Origin: a virus
DNA: 63,433 nt
Virus record (IMG/VR): IMGVR_UViG_3300044609_000580
Span: 1 to 63,433 of that record
Strand: one strand, 5' to 3'
Shown one piece after another: positions 8,794 through 16,689 of the stretch. The notes under the pieces are model-generated. The model was given only the letters and a program-made list of their open reading frames with translations, searched no databases and was not told the DNA's origin. The position numbers and the translations under genes were made by a program. Within the stretch, counting starts at the first letter, position 1; each line of letters opens with the position of its first letter.

Positions 8794-9112
8794 TGTCGGT
8801 AATTAAACCGTAATCTAAATCTGCATTTTGATTAAGACGAACGACTGCAACCCCAGGAGTTGTTGTAGTGTCAACAACAAAATCTCCAAAAATGGTGTCA
8901 GCAAATGAGATGGTCGTCACTCCTGCGTTCGCCCCACCATCATTTACTGATACTCCACCAAGACCAACAACTGTTCCATCAGTCTTCTTAGAGTAAATTT
9001 TCTTATCTGTTAGATTAACAGCAAGTTCGCCAACCGCTAGATCTGCACCAGTTGGTACTGCACTAGCAGTCTCGCTACGTTTTACTTGGACTATCGTTGT
9101 CGCTGCTGTCAT
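8753..9112 (-). CDS. Small fibre-module structural protein (119 aa)
   Basis: A 119-aa protein beginning MTAATTIVQVKRSET and carrying the same DLAVGELAVNL...YSKKTDG module as the 80-aa protein at 7036-7278, followed by about 60 residues of beta-rich sequence (TISFADTIFGDFVVDTT). It overlaps the genes on both sides, by 38 bp with the coiled-coil gene upstream and 41 bp with the 81-aa gene downstream, so the three are tightly coupled. Probable small virion tail protein. Confidence 0.62.
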   Translation of the reverse strand: MTAATTIVQVKRSETASAVPTGADLAVGELAVNLTDKKIYSKKTDGTVVGLGGVSVNDGGANAGVTTISFADTIFGDFVVDTTTTPGVAVVRLNQNADLDYGLITDNVFEYNSIDYGSI

Positions 9113-9365
9113 TTACATCCTCGTCTGCAATAGTATAACCCTCTGTAGTACCAAATGATAGACTTCCGTCCAGATCAACATAACCCCCATTGGGTTTTGG
9201 TTGACTCTTTTCTTGTTCTAGAATTTGATTTTTCTGCGCGAGTTCTGCTATCGTTTCATTTGCCATTGTAAGTTGTGTGTTCAGCATGATATTATCAAGT
9301 GTCAATGCCTTCAGTCGTTCAGCAAGGTTTGCAATATACGAATTGATAAATTTAGTTTGATCCAT
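9075..9365 (-). CDS. Small coiled-coil virion protein (96 aa)
   Basis: A 96-aa protein with a strong N-terminal coiled coil (residues about 5-50; LAERLKALTLDNIMLNTQL with heptad-spaced Leu/Ile) and an acidic, Ser/Asp-rich C-terminal tail (DVNDSSDNDSPSK). Short helical proteins like this are common in the fibre region of marine T4-like phages, but I cannot name a function. A GGAG ribosome site sits in the loop between the upstream hairpin terminator and the ATG, so it may start a new transcription segment. Confidence 0.6.
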   Translation of the reverse strand: MDQTKFINSYIANLAERLKALTLDNIMLNTQLTMANETIAELAQKNQILEQEKSQPKPNGGYVDLDGSLSFGTTEGYTIADEDVNDSSDNDSPSKT

Positions 9366-9376
9366 TATGTATCTCC

Positions 9377-9407
9377 AAAAAAGTGGGAGGGGAGAAATTC
9401 CCCTCCC
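9377..9407 (-). terminator. Rho-independent terminator after the 564-aa fibre gene
   Basis: The minus strand has an 8-bp perfect stem GGGGAGGG-type (9400-9407 with 9385-9392) with a 7-nt loop, followed by a run of T residues at 9377-9382. It lies just after the stop of the 9418-11112 gene and limits read-through into the coiled-coil gene. Confidence 0.8.
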
Positions 9408-9417
9408 GTATTATATA

Positions 9418-11112
9418 TTAGTAAGTTCCACCGTCGATATTGCCGAACGAAGGAGCAACGCCAGAACCACCAGATTTTAGAACCTGTCCAGCAGTACCAA
9501 CTGAAGTTGCTTGGATAGCAGAAGTTCCACTACCGAAGAGAACACCGTTAGCAGTTAAGGTTCCTACACCAGTACCACCGTTTGGAACACTGATTGCTGA
9601 AGCAAGGTTCGAAATTGTTCCGCCTTCAAGATTAGCAACGAGAGTAGCAATGGTATAACCAGTTGCGCCTGTGTTAACAGTGGTAGTTGGAGCAGATTGC
9701 GAATCCTTGAAGAGTTTCCACTTACCATCCGACGCATCGCGGAAGATACCCGAGTAAAGGTCTTGTGAACCGCTGGTGTCATACATACCGAACAGACCGA
9801 TGTCAACTGCGTCGGTTGCGTTATTGTCGTTACCAACGAATACGAGAGGATCGGTTACTGTTAGAGTTGTTGAGTTAACAGTGGTTGTTGTTCCAGAAAC
9901 CGTAAGGTTTCCAGCAACTGTTACGTTAGCACCCGAAAGTGTGAGAGCAGTAGTTCCACCTGACGACTTGATGTCATTACCAGTAACTGTTAGGTCACCA
10001 GCAACAGCAACGTTTGCACCGTCCATTGTTAGAGCAGTAGTTCCACCTGATGCCTTGATGTCATTACCAGTTACGGTAAGATCGCCAGCAACAGTAACAT
10101 CTGCACCACTTAGTGAGAGTGCAGTTGCAGAAGATGACTTAATGTCGTTTCCTGTAACTGTTAGGTCGCCAGCAACCGCAACGTCCGCACCCGAAAGAGT
10201 GATTGCAGTTGTGCCACCATTTGCTTTAATATCGTTACCGCCAACTGTTAGGTCGCCGACAAGAGCAACATCGTCTGTAAGAGCAACAGTAACTGCGCCA
10301 CCTTCAGAACCTGAACCTGAAACCGAAACTTGGTTTGCAGTTCCAGCGACAGTCGCAATATAGTTACCAGTTGTGTCAGTTCCAAGAGCAACCGAGTTAG
10401 CAGCAATCGAAGCAACACCTGATTCGCTGATTGTAATGTCGCCTGAAACCGCAGCGTAGATGTAATCGCCAATATCTTCAGCAGTAATCTTCTTGTTTGC
10501 AGTCGCCGAAGCATCATAAACAAGGAATTCGTCTGCATCAGCAAGTGATGTCAGAGCAGTAGCACCAGTAATATCAGCAACGATAGCAACTTGGTTGTCT
10601 GAAACTGTTGTTTTGACACCAGCTGAACCAGCAAAAGTTAGAGTTCCGCCAGTTGAGAAGGAATCAGTATTTGGAGTTCCTTGGTTGTCGCTGATTGTGA
10701 ACGACGACGAAGCAGGTGACGAGAATGCGAGTTGACCCGAACCGTTTGTGGTAAGGATCTGACCATCTGTACCGTCTGCAGTTGGGAGAACCAGAGTAAG
10801 ATCAGCAGCAAGTGTATCTGGTGCTTTCAGAGTTACTTTGTTGGAACCATTGTTTGTTCCTTCAGCAAAGGTTGCTTTGCCACCAACTGTTGTTGTTGCG
10901 TCGATAAGACGAGCATCAACCTTGTCTGTGAAATACTTACCACCAACTACATGAATGGCTTCGCTGCTACCTTCAACCGATTCGATGTAAAGTTTTGCAC
11001 CTGCGCCATTATTGCTGGCGTCTTGTGCGTATGCCATTTCCCCCTCAAGGAGAGCGGATGTTGATGGAGCAGTTGCACCTGAACTTCTTTTGATTTGAAT
11101 AATTGTTGACAT
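9418..11112 (-). CDS. Repeat-containing tail fibre/adhesin-like protein (564 aa)
   Basis: A 564-aa Thr/Ser/Ala/Gly-rich protein. The N-terminus STIIQIKRSSGATAPSTSAL is a fibre module (with EGEMAYAQDASN), followed by beta-rich sequence and about four tandem copies of a 28-29-residue unit, VAGDLTVTGNDIKASGGTT (residues about 285-405). Next come the L-T-V-T-D-P-L-V-F-V-G segment and a C-terminal domain ending GNIDGGTY. The DLTVTGN-type repeat is typical of phage fibres with a beta-helical or triple-beta shaft. It is followed by a strong terminator, suggesting a separately dosed transcript. Likely a receptor-binding or decoration fibre. Confidence 0.75.
   Translation of the reverse strand: MSTIIQIKRSSGATAPSTSALLEGEMAYAQDASNNGAGAKLYIESVEGSSEAIHVVGGKYFTDKVDARLIDATTTVGGKATFAEGTNNGSNKVTLKAPDTLAADLTLVLPTADGTDGQILTTNGSGQLAFSSPASSSFTISDNQGTPNTDSFSTGGTLTFAGSAGVKTTVSDNQVAIVADITGATALTSLADADEFLVYDASATANKKITAEDIGDYIYAAVSGDITISESGVASIAANSVALGTDTTGNYIATVAGTANQVSVSGSGSEGGAVTVALTDDVALVGDLTVGGNDIKANGGTTAITLSGADVAVAGDLTVTGNDIKSSSATALSLSGADVTVAGDLTVTGNDIKASGGTTALTMDGANVAVAGDLTVTGNDIKSSGGTTALTLSGANVTVAGNLTVSGTTTTVNSTTLTVTDPLVFVGNDNNATDAVDIGLFGMYDTSGSQDLYSGIFRDASDGKWKLFKDSQSAPTTTVNTGATGYTIATLVANLEGGTISNLASAISVPNGGTGVGTLTANGVLFGSGTSAIQATSVGTAGQVLKSGGSGVAPSFGNIDGGTY
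9904..10262 (-). repeat. Tandem coding repeat, period 87 bp (29 aa)
   Basis: Inside the 564-aa fibre gene, matching points (cc of ccagcaac) fall near 9911, 9998, 10085 and 10169, giving periods of 87, 87 and 84 bp. Each unit encodes a V-A-G-D-L-T-V-T-G-N-D-I-K type repeat. The units are imperfect at the DNA level, indicating older duplication or selection for the protein repeat rather than recent expansion. Confidence 0.85.
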
Positions 11113-11142
11113 TTAGACTTATCCCTTTGGTTTGTGCCTATT

Positions 11143-11358
11143 TTAATACGTTCCACCGTCTATATTATCTAATATCACTTCAGATGCAGGGTTTGCTGCT
11201 TCCCATTTTTTTGTTACGTTATTGTAAATTAATGTGTATCCATCTTGAACACCTTCTAGATCTACATCTGCCAGTGTCTCGACTTTGTTTGCCGTTTTTT
11301 TACTTACTATATTTGTATTTATAGTATTTGAAGTTCCTACAGTAACTTTAAGTGCCAT
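11143..11358 (-). CDS. Small structural protein with IDGGTY tail (71 aa)
   Basis: A 71-aa protein, MALKVTVGTSNTINTN... with DLEGVQDGYTLIYNNVTKKWE in the middle and the C-terminus VILDNIDGGTY. The D-G-x-x-L-x-Y-N-x-x-T-x-x-W pattern is a small beta module commonly found inside phage fibres. The terminal IDGGTY matches the 564-aa protein that follows. Its ATG overlaps the stop of the upstream 109-aa gene. Probable minor virion protein. Confidence 0.62.
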   Translation of the reverse strand: MALKVTVGTSNTINTNIVSKKTANKVETLADVDLEGVQDGYTLIYNNVTKKWEAANPASEVILDNIDGGTY

Positions 11359-11687
11359 TATTTGGTTACCTCCGGATTAATTACGACGATTCCTTCAAGG
11401 ACTCGCAGCGTTTCACCATCGCCTGTAATTTCGATATCGTATACATATCTACCTGCTTTTATTGCTGATGTTTGAATAGCGGTCAATGAAATTGTAACCT
11501 CGCCATCTTCTGGTAGAGAAACCGCTGCAGTAAAATTTATAGAAGTATTAGTGTAATATGATTTGCGCATTTGTGCTGCTACAGTATAATCGGAAAGATC
11601 TTTCGGATCTCCATTCTGATCATTTACTACAAGAGATAAAGAAAAAGTTGTTCCCTGATCAATGTATATATTTTGAATTTGTGCCAT
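11358..11687 (-). CDS. Ig-like/BppU-type N-domain structural protein (109 aa)
   Basis: A 109-aa single-domain protein. IYIDQGTTFSLSLVVNDQNG, then DLSDYTVAAQMRKSY and AGRYVYDIEITGDGETLRVLEG, follow the pattern of the Ig-like N-terminal domain of phage upper baseplate proteins (BppU-like): dQGatf, dLsgytv-x-x-q-x-R, and a G-x-y-x-Y-D-i terminus. In such phages this fold attaches side structures to the tail. It is the first gene of the fibre module, 28 bp downstream of a perfect late-promoter box. Confidence 0.68.
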   Translation of the reverse strand: MAQIQNIYIDQGTTFSLSLVVNDQNGDPKDLSDYTVAAQMRKSYYTNTSINFTAAVSLPEDGEVTISLTAIQTSAIKAGRYVYDIEITGDGETLRVLEGIVVINPEVTK

Positions 11688-11697
11688 CTGGAACCCT

Positions 11698-11705
11698 TAT
11701 AAATT
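11698..11705 (+). promoter_or_regulatory. Possible late promoter (TATAAATT) for the plus-strand glycosyltransferase block
   Basis: TATAAATT differs by one base from the late consensus and lies 32 bp before the ATG of the first glycosyltransferase-like gene. It is back to back with the perfect minus-strand box at 11715-11722, forming a compact divergent control region. Confidence 0.45.
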
Positions 11706-11714
11706 ATACGGTAA

Positions 11715-11722
11715 TATTTATA
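11715..11722 (-). promoter_or_regulatory. T4-type late promoter TATAAATA for the fibre module
   Basis: A perfect TATAAATA on the minus strand 27 bp before the start of the 109-aa BppU-like gene, in a short intergenic space between divergent genes. Confidence 0.8.
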
Positions 11723-11737
11723 ATAACTGAGAATACT

Positions 11738-12415
11738 ATGCAAACGATCTTGATGTTAAAATATGGCAAAAAATATTCTGCGTCGGAAGTAAACAGAATA
11801 GTAAATGATACTGAGAGAAAATACAACTATGCTTGTATCACCGACGATCCAACAGACCTAGATCCAATCATAAAAATAATTCCAATGCCAGAGGGTATAG
11901 ACGGTCATTGGATTAAAATATGGATGTATACTCTAGAAGGGTTGGGAGACACTTTATATCTGGATCTTGATGTTAGAATACAAAAAAATATTGATCATTT
12001 GTGGAATTACCTTGACATTTATCCAACAATAGCGTATACTTATTGGAAGAATAAAGAGTTTCCGAATATTGTTGGGGAAACACATAGTATGCGCTTCTTG
12101 AGTAATTATAACTCAAGCGTCATGATGTGGAAAGAAGGTACTGTTAACCATATTTGGGAGCACTTTCAAACAGACCCAGATTACTTCATGGTTAAATACT
12201 TTGGTGATGATAGATTTTTATGGCATGAAGATTTTAGATTCAATTACTTTCCAAAGGGCGAGATTTATTCTTTTGTTTATGGAGCAGATTATTATGGAAT
12301 TGACGACCACAACGAATCATTTTACTATCGACCGAGTTACACGATAGCATTACTAAACGGATTGGATCAATTCCCTGGAGCAGATAAAGAATATGATGAA
12401 CTTCGTATGCATTAA
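11738..12415 (+). CDS. GT-A-type glycosyltransferase-like protein, copy 1
   Basis: A 225-aa protein from the ATG at 11738; the frame stays open upstream but would run into the divergent gene. The N-terminus QTILMLKYGKKYSASEVNRI and the DxD motif in YLDLDVRIQKNIDHLW (about residue 77) mark a nucleotide-sugar-binding GT-A fold, where the acidic pair holds the metal-UDP-sugar. It is the first of four tandem paralogues sharing K-W/Y-G-x-K-Y, DLD and a C-terminal S-F/Y-x-Y-G segment. Substrate and acceptor are unknown. It overlaps the next gene by 23 bp. Confidence 0.72.
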   Translation: MQTILMLKYGKKYSASEVNRIVNDTERKYNYACITDDPTDLDPIIKIIPMPEGIDGHWIKIWMYTLEGLGDTLYLDLDVRIQKNIDHLWNYLDIYPTIAYTYWKNKEFPNIVGETHSMRFLSNYNSSVMMWKEGTVNHIWEHFQTDPDYFMVKYFGDDRFLWHEDFRFNYFPKGEIYSFVYGADYYGIDDHNESFYYRPSYTIALLNGLDQFPGADKEYDELRMH

Positions 12416-13154
12416 GTGGGGTGATAAGTATCCCGCCAAATATGTAAATAATCTTTACAATATGGTAAAGAAAAATTATGCTCGCAATCCTGCGTCATAT
12501 ACTTTCACATGTTATACCGATGACGCAGAAGGGATTGAGTGTGACACTGCACCAATACCAGACGATGGTATTTTACACCCGAAGCATTGGTTTGAAAAAG
12601 AAACTTTCTGCTTTGACCGTGCAAAGTTCTTAGTATTCAATTCACATAATTGGTTGGGGTATAAGGGCAACTGGTGCTACTTTGATCTTGACGTAGTAAT
12701 CCAAGAAGATATAACTGATCTTGCAGAACTTGCGCAGAAACCTCGTATAATTTATTGTCGGTGGCAACCAGAATCGCAGAAACACGACAGATTGTTTATT
12801 GATATTCGAGGAACATTCTACAACTCAAGCATGATGACTTGGCCTGGTAAATCCTGTGAGCATATTTACAAAGATGCTATCGAGAATTCGGAATCGATAT
12901 TTAAAACTTTCTTCAAGGGAAGTGACAACTATCATTACTGGAGGCAAAGAGATTTCTGGAAGGATATTCCTGGTGGATGGGTCTATTCTTGGAACCGTGG
13001 TAAACATCATCCAGACGACGTAGAACGATTTAAGTTTCGATCAGATGCTAAGATTTGCTTGTTCAATACAGACAACGTACCACATCCATCAGCAAAAGAA
13101 CAACAAGAACTGTCTGACTGTCATGACGAAAATATTATTGGATTATGGAAATGA
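12393..13154 (+). CDS. GT-A-type glycosyltransferase-like protein, copy 2
   Basis: A 253-aa paralogue of the preceding gene. MNFVCIKWGDKYPAKYVNNLY matches the conserved N-terminus, and NWCYFDLDVVIQEDITDL carries the DxD motif. The C-terminal part has GSDNYHYWRQRDFWKDIP and WVYSWNRGKHHPDD, a signature shared closely with copy 3. The start at 12393 aligns best with the paralogues; an ATG one codon later is equally possible. It overlaps copy 1 upstream and copy 3 (ATGA) downstream, so translation is coupled. Confidence 0.72.
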   Translation: MMNFVCIKWGDKYPAKYVNNLYNMVKKNYARNPASYTFTCYTDDAEGIECDTAPIPDDGILHPKHWFEKETFCFDRAKFLVFNSHNWLGYKGNWCYFDLDVVIQEDITDLAELAQKPRIIYCRWQPESQKHDRLFIDIRGTFYNSSMMTWPGKSCEHIYKDAIENSESIFKTFFKGSDNYHYWRQRDFWKDIPGGWVYSWNRGKHHPDDVERFKFRSDAKICLFNTDNVPHPSAKEQQELSDCHDENIIGLWK

Positions 13155-13972
13155 GAGTAAATTACGTTTGCTGTAAATGGGGTACCAAATATGATGCCGA
13201 TTTTGTCAATCGACTTTATCGAATGGCAAGGAAGCACACCCCAGATAACTTTGAGTTTCACTTCTATTGCTATACAGACAACAGTGAAGGTTTTGATAAT
13301 GAGATTAAAGTCATCGACTTCCCAGACATTCCCGACATCCACCCCAAATACTGGTTTGGATCAGATGATTTCAAATACGGCATGGCACGTTGTTGGGACA
13401 GACCAAAGACGTTCATCTTCAATACACATAACTTCGCAGACGATAAACCCACTGGAAGATTTGTCTTTTTCGACCTTGATGTTATCATTCAAAATGATTT
13501 GTCGCCGATCATCACTTATGACCTAGAGAATCCTACCAAGTTGCGTTCGTGGTGGCAAGACCCTCGACCTATGAAGTCTCGTAACTTTAAATTGGCGCAT
13601 GGCGCATATACCAATGGCAGTTGTATGGTGTGGTCAGATGATCAGACAGAATGTATCTGGCACGATGTTCTGGAACATCAAGAACGTATTTGGTTTACAT
13701 TCACCGACGGAACAGACAACTATCACAGTTGGCGTTGGGGAGACTTTAGCAACACTCCACTCTGGGCACACTTCCCAAGCACATTTGCCTATTCATACAA
13801 TCGTGGTCGTAACTGGCACGAAGACGATTTAGAAGTCGCTAAATATAGAAAAGACTGTATCCTCTGCGTATTTAATGTAGACCTGCTTCCGTTCAAGGAT
13901 AATAGCAGAGGTAAAGTGAAGCAGGAGTCCTTAGTTGACCCTGATCTGTTAGAACATTGGAACGTAGAATGA
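13151..13972 (+). CDS. GT-A-type glycosyltransferase-like protein, copy 3
   Basis: A 273-aa protein whose start MRVNYVCCKWGTKYDADFVN was chosen because it forms an ATGA overlap with the stop of copy 2 and matches the paralogue N-terminus. The DxD motif lies in VFFDLDVIIQNDLSPI. The C-terminal half, GTDNYHSWRWGDF and FAYSYNRGRNWHEDD, parallels copy 2. It is the longest of the four. Likely a transferase adding a sugar to a virion or cell-surface target, but no acceptor can be inferred from sequence alone. Confidence 0.72.
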   Translation: MRVNYVCCKWGTKYDADFVNRLYRMARKHTPDNFEFHFYCYTDNSEGFDNEIKVIDFPDIPDIHPKYWFGSDDFKYGMARCWDRPKTFIFNTHNFADDKPTGRFVFFDLDVIIQNDLSPIITYDLENPTKLRSWWQDPRPMKSRNFKLAHGAYTNGSCMVWSDDQTECIWHDVLEHQERIWFTFTDGTDNYHSWRWGDFSNTPLWAHFPSTFAYSYNRGRNWHEDDLEVAKYRKDCILCVFNVDLLPFKDNSRGKVKQESLVDPDLLEHWNVE

Positions 13973-14652
13973 TTAATATATACACAGTGAAGTGGGGATT
14001 TAAATATGATTCAGAACATGTTAATCTTATCCTCGAGCAATGTAAAGAACATATAACAACTGATTTCAATTTTTACTGTTTAACTGAACATTCTGTTGGT
14101 TTGCACCCAGAAGTCAATGTAATTCCTCTTCCTGCTGATAACTACTATGAAAAATGGTGGAATAAACTATACTTGTTTAATCGACGAGTCGTTCGACAAC
14201 AGGGCGAAAAACTATTTCTCGATTTAGATATTGGTATTCAAAATAATATTGATTGTATTGTAGACCACGATCCAGAAGATGGTTTAACTTTTGTTCGTAC
14301 TCACTGGCACAATATGAATAAAATGAAAGAGGATACGAAAGAGATTCCATACAAATATACGGATCTAAATTCTAGTGTGTTGAGATGGAACGACAGATTA
14401 GATATCGATAAGATTACCAAATTCGCTAGAGATTATCCTGATCAGATGTTTTATTATTATCGAGGTCTTGATAATCTTTTTGGTCATCAGAGAGATCGTC
14501 TACTAAAAATCAATCATTTCCCTGATGGTTGGGTATACAGTTACAACTACGGATATATTTGGCCGACAGATGTGAGAGAACAAGTTATCCGCGAAGAGCC
14601 TCTTATTTGTTTATATGATTCAATGGAAAGACCACAAGATGTTAAACTATAA
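13969..14652 (+). CDS. GT-A-type glycosyltransferase-like protein, copy 4
   Basis: A 227-aa protein starting MINIYTVKWGFKYDSEHVN, with ATGA overlap to copy 3. The DxD motif is in LFLDLDIGIQNNIDCIVDHD and the C-terminal signature is GWVYSYNYGYIWPTDVRE. It is more divergent than copies 2 and 3 but keeps the same frame of motifs. It overlaps the methyltransferase-like gene by 14 bp. The four copies most likely arose by duplication followed by specialisation for different acceptors or sugars. Confidence 0.72.
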   Translation: MINIYTVKWGFKYDSEHVNLILEQCKEHITTDFNFYCLTEHSVGLHPEVNVIPLPADNYYEKWWNKLYLFNRRVVRQQGEKLFLDLDIGIQNNIDCIVDHDPEDGLTFVRTHWHNMNKMKEDTKEIPYKYTDLNSSVLRWNDRLDIDKITKFARDYPDQMFYYYRGLDNLFGHQRDRLLKINHFPDGWVYSYNYGYIWPTDVREQVIREEPLICLYDSMERPQDVKL

Positions 14653-15298
14653 TTTTTTGAATAACTATCGTAATTGGGGTGATGGTCTGGATAAGATCAA
14701 TCATGAAATGCCTTGGAAACACGAAGACTTTCGCAAGTCTATGAACCCAAACACGATGGATGCTGCTATCTGGTTGGTGGAAAACCTACAGAGATTGACT
14801 CTAGATTCAAATCCTCTGGATATTACAATCCTAAATTCTTGGTTAGGATTTCCTCTGGTTCCACTTCTCTGTGAAAATCTGAATGTCAAGAAAATCAATC
14901 TGATTGATATTGATAAAGACGCACTAGAATTATCAAAGGTGTTTAATCGTCACTATAATGATGACAGGGACATCGAACTAAATCACATCAACTGGGATAT
15001 TCCCTTTGCTTATCATGACATCAATGCATTAGAAACAGATTTAGTTGTTTCTCTTTGCTGCGAGACCATGTATCCGTTAAAGAAAATGACAACCGCAAAT
15101 CCAGATTGTATTTTTGCTTGCCAGTCATCCAATGTATTCAAAGAGATGTATGGTATTAATTGTGTTCCGACTATAGAGGAACACATCGAAAATATCGGTG
15201 TTAGTGATGTTTTATATCAGGGACAAATAGAACAATCATATTGGTCTTGGGATGGCAAAGTAAACTTCGATCGCTTCATGGTAATAGGAACAAAGTAA
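14639..15298 (+). CDS. Class I SAM-dependent methyltransferase-like protein
   Basis: A 219-aa protein starting MLNYNFLNNYRNWGDGLD; GGAAAG lies upstream of this ATG, although 14615 is also in frame. A hydrophobic strand (ITILNSWLGFPLVPLL) is followed by the acidic loop NLIDIDKDALELSKVFN, the usual SAM-binding arrangement, then INWDIPF and an L-V-V-S-L-C-C-E-T-M-Y motif IV-like strand. The glycine-rich loop is degenerate (SWLGFPL), so catalytic competence is not certain. It ends the glycosyltransferase operon and may methylate the same glycan or protein target. Confidence 0.6.
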   Translation: MLNYNFLNNYRNWGDGLDKINHEMPWKHEDFRKSMNPNTMDAAIWLVENLQRLTLDSNPLDITILNSWLGFPLVPLLCENLNVKKINLIDIDKDALELSKVFNRHYNDDRDIELNHINWDIPFAYHDINALETDLVVSLCCETMYPLKKMTTANPDCIFACQSSNVFKEMYGINCVPTIEEHIENIGVSDVLYQGQIEQSYWSWDGKVNFDRFMVIGTK

Positions 15299-15299
15299 T

Positions 15300-16004
15300 A
15301 TGGCAAGAGCAAGGGTCGTTGCGCCACCACCACAAGATTATATTCCAGAACCACTAGTATCGACTCCTCCACTGGAAATTGTTGAAGAACAAGAGTGGAT
15401 AGACGGGAATATGCAAGAAGCGGTAGAGGTAGAAACAATTGAGCCTTCTCAAGAAGAACTTGATAGAGAAAGAATCGCACAAGAAAAACATGAAGAATTG
15501 CAGCGGCAGAAACTTGCAGTAGAAGAAGAATCGAAAATAGTAGCAGAAACAATTGCTAAAGCAAAAGAGATTGTAGAAAATCCTCCTGTCGTAATTGAAA
15601 CTGTTGTAGAAACTGTGCATGTGACAGATCCGCAATTGATGGAAGAATTGCGGATTCTTAGAGAAGTAAATGAAAAACTTGCCGCAGAAAAAAAGGCAGC
15701 AGAAAAGGCACGAGAAGATCAAATCGTAAAGATGCGCCAACAGGCAACTGACCAGAAAGGTAGTCAGTTGAACATGGTGCAGGCACGGAAACCTACTTTA
15801 TTGAGCAGAATAAAAGATTTCTTTAAACGCAGAAGAATTGAACTTGCTACCATTCCTCGCGCAAACTACGAACAAGCAATTATAAACCAAGCATCAGTTG
15901 CCGTTCCAAAGATGCTGGATGATATTGAAAAGATGCACGAAAGTTTGACTATCTTAGAAGAACTATTGGCAAAGCATAAAGAACGTCAAAAGATTAAAGA
16001 TTAA
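15300..16004 (+). CDS. Long coiled-coil protein of unknown function (234 aa)
   Basis: A 234-aa protein. After a proline-containing N-terminus (RARVVAPPPQDYIPEP) comes a highly charged Glu/Lys/Ala helix (residues about 50-150, for example EELDRERIAQEKHEELQRQ), then a basic patch LLSRIKDFFKRRRIE and a C-terminal helix. No membrane segment, signal peptide or catalytic motif is visible. It starts 2 bp after the methyltransferase-like gene and its end overlaps the convergent 2OG gene by 4 bp. It could be a scaffold for the upstream enzymes or a virion component. Unrecognised. Confidence 0.6.
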   Translation: MARARVVAPPPQDYIPEPLVSTPPLEIVEEQEWIDGNMQEAVEVETIEPSQEELDRERIAQEKHEELQRQKLAVEEESKIVAETIAKAKEIVENPPVVIETVVETVHVTDPQLMEELRILREVNEKLAAEKKAAEKAREDQIVKMRQQATDQKGSQLNMVQARKPTLLSRIKDFFKRRRIELATIPRANYEQAIINQASVAVPKMLDDIEKMHESLTILEELLAKHKERQKIKD

Positions 16005-16678
16005 CCGAAGTGAGAAGCATCCTCGCCCGAGATGTCTTCGATCATGGAACGCCAGATATCGAGATGCGGAACAACGTAACCTAATGTCAATCTCTTTGCA
16101 GAATTGCCACAACAATGATAGATGATTTTATTTGGATCGCTGCGGTCGCCAAAATATCCAACCTTACATGACCATCCTTTTGGATCGACCATAGTAACAA
16201 CTTCTTTTGTTACTGGATCTAGGTAACGAAAGTAACCACCGTTTTCTTCTGAATTATATGTAATTAGAATATTATATCCTGCTGCATTCCAGTTGGTATG
16301 CCAACCCATAAAACCATTTTCAGGGTAGTATGTGAAGACCGCATTATTTTTTGCACCAAGGTAATACATCAATTCTTTATTAGTTTCTTGTTGCCTTCTT
16401 CCATATTCAGAAGGGAACCATGGTTGCCCATGCGCTGTGCCCATGTCGGTACACACTGCGACTTCTGGAAACCCAACATGTTTCTCGCCCTTGTTAACAA
16501 TATGATTTAAGTACTGCTGATCAGTAGCAGTATCCACATTCAATCCACCAGCACGCTTTTCTTGCATGTCTTGTGGTCCGAGAACAAGATGTTGATCATT
16601 TTGCTCAAAGAACCATTGGGTAAATGGTTCTAGAATATCACTTAGTTCTTTAGAAACTGAATTTGTAAATTGTAGCAT
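16001..16678 (-). CDS. 2OG-Fe(II) oxygenase-like protein
   Basis: A 225-aa protein from MLQFTNSVSKELSDIL, with AGGA upstream; the longer frame to 16783 overlaps the neighbour deeply. FTYYPENGFMGWHTNWN, then GGYFRYLDPVTKEVV, IIYHCCGNSAKRLTLGYV follow the order of the double-stranded beta-helix oxygenase family: first metal His in WHTN, distal His in YHCC, and Arg in the RLTLG strand that would bind 2-oxoglutarate. The usual HxD is HxN, so metal binding may be altered. Such proteins are frequent in marine T4-like phages; the substrate is unknown. Confidence 0.6.
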   Translation of the reverse strand: MLQFTNSVSKELSDILEPFTQWFFEQNDQHLVLGPQDMQEKRAGGLNVDTATDQQYLNHIVNKGEKHVGFPEVAVCTDMGTAHGQPWFPSEYGRRQQETNKELMYYLGAKNNAVFTYYPENGFMGWHTNWNAAGYNILITYNSEENGGYFRYLDPVTKEVVTMVDPKGWSCKVGYFGDRSDPNKIIYHCCGNSAKRLTLGYVVPHLDIWRSMIEDISGEDASHFG

Positions 16679-16689
16679 GTGTGTCCTGT

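Noticed and set aside
9904-10262. Regularly spaced repeats resembling a CRISPR array
   Set aside because: The 84/87-bp period is a multiple of three, stays in frame and encodes a protein repeat; there are no unique spacers and no cas genes.
9776-10363. Long plus-strand ORF (195 aa) opposite the 564-aa fibre gene
   Set aside because: It mirrors the 87-bp coding repeats of the minus-strand gene, has no ribosome site and a repetitive Val/Pro composition typical of antisense shadows.
11316-11323. TATAAATA box inside the 71-aa gene
   Set aside because: It lies about 200 bp before the next gene start within coding sequence; a chance occurrence is likely at this base composition.
11558-11737. Extended N-terminus of the first glycosyltransferase frame
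   Set aside because: The extension overlaps the divergent 109-aa gene and its promoter; the paralogues start at the position equivalent to 11738.
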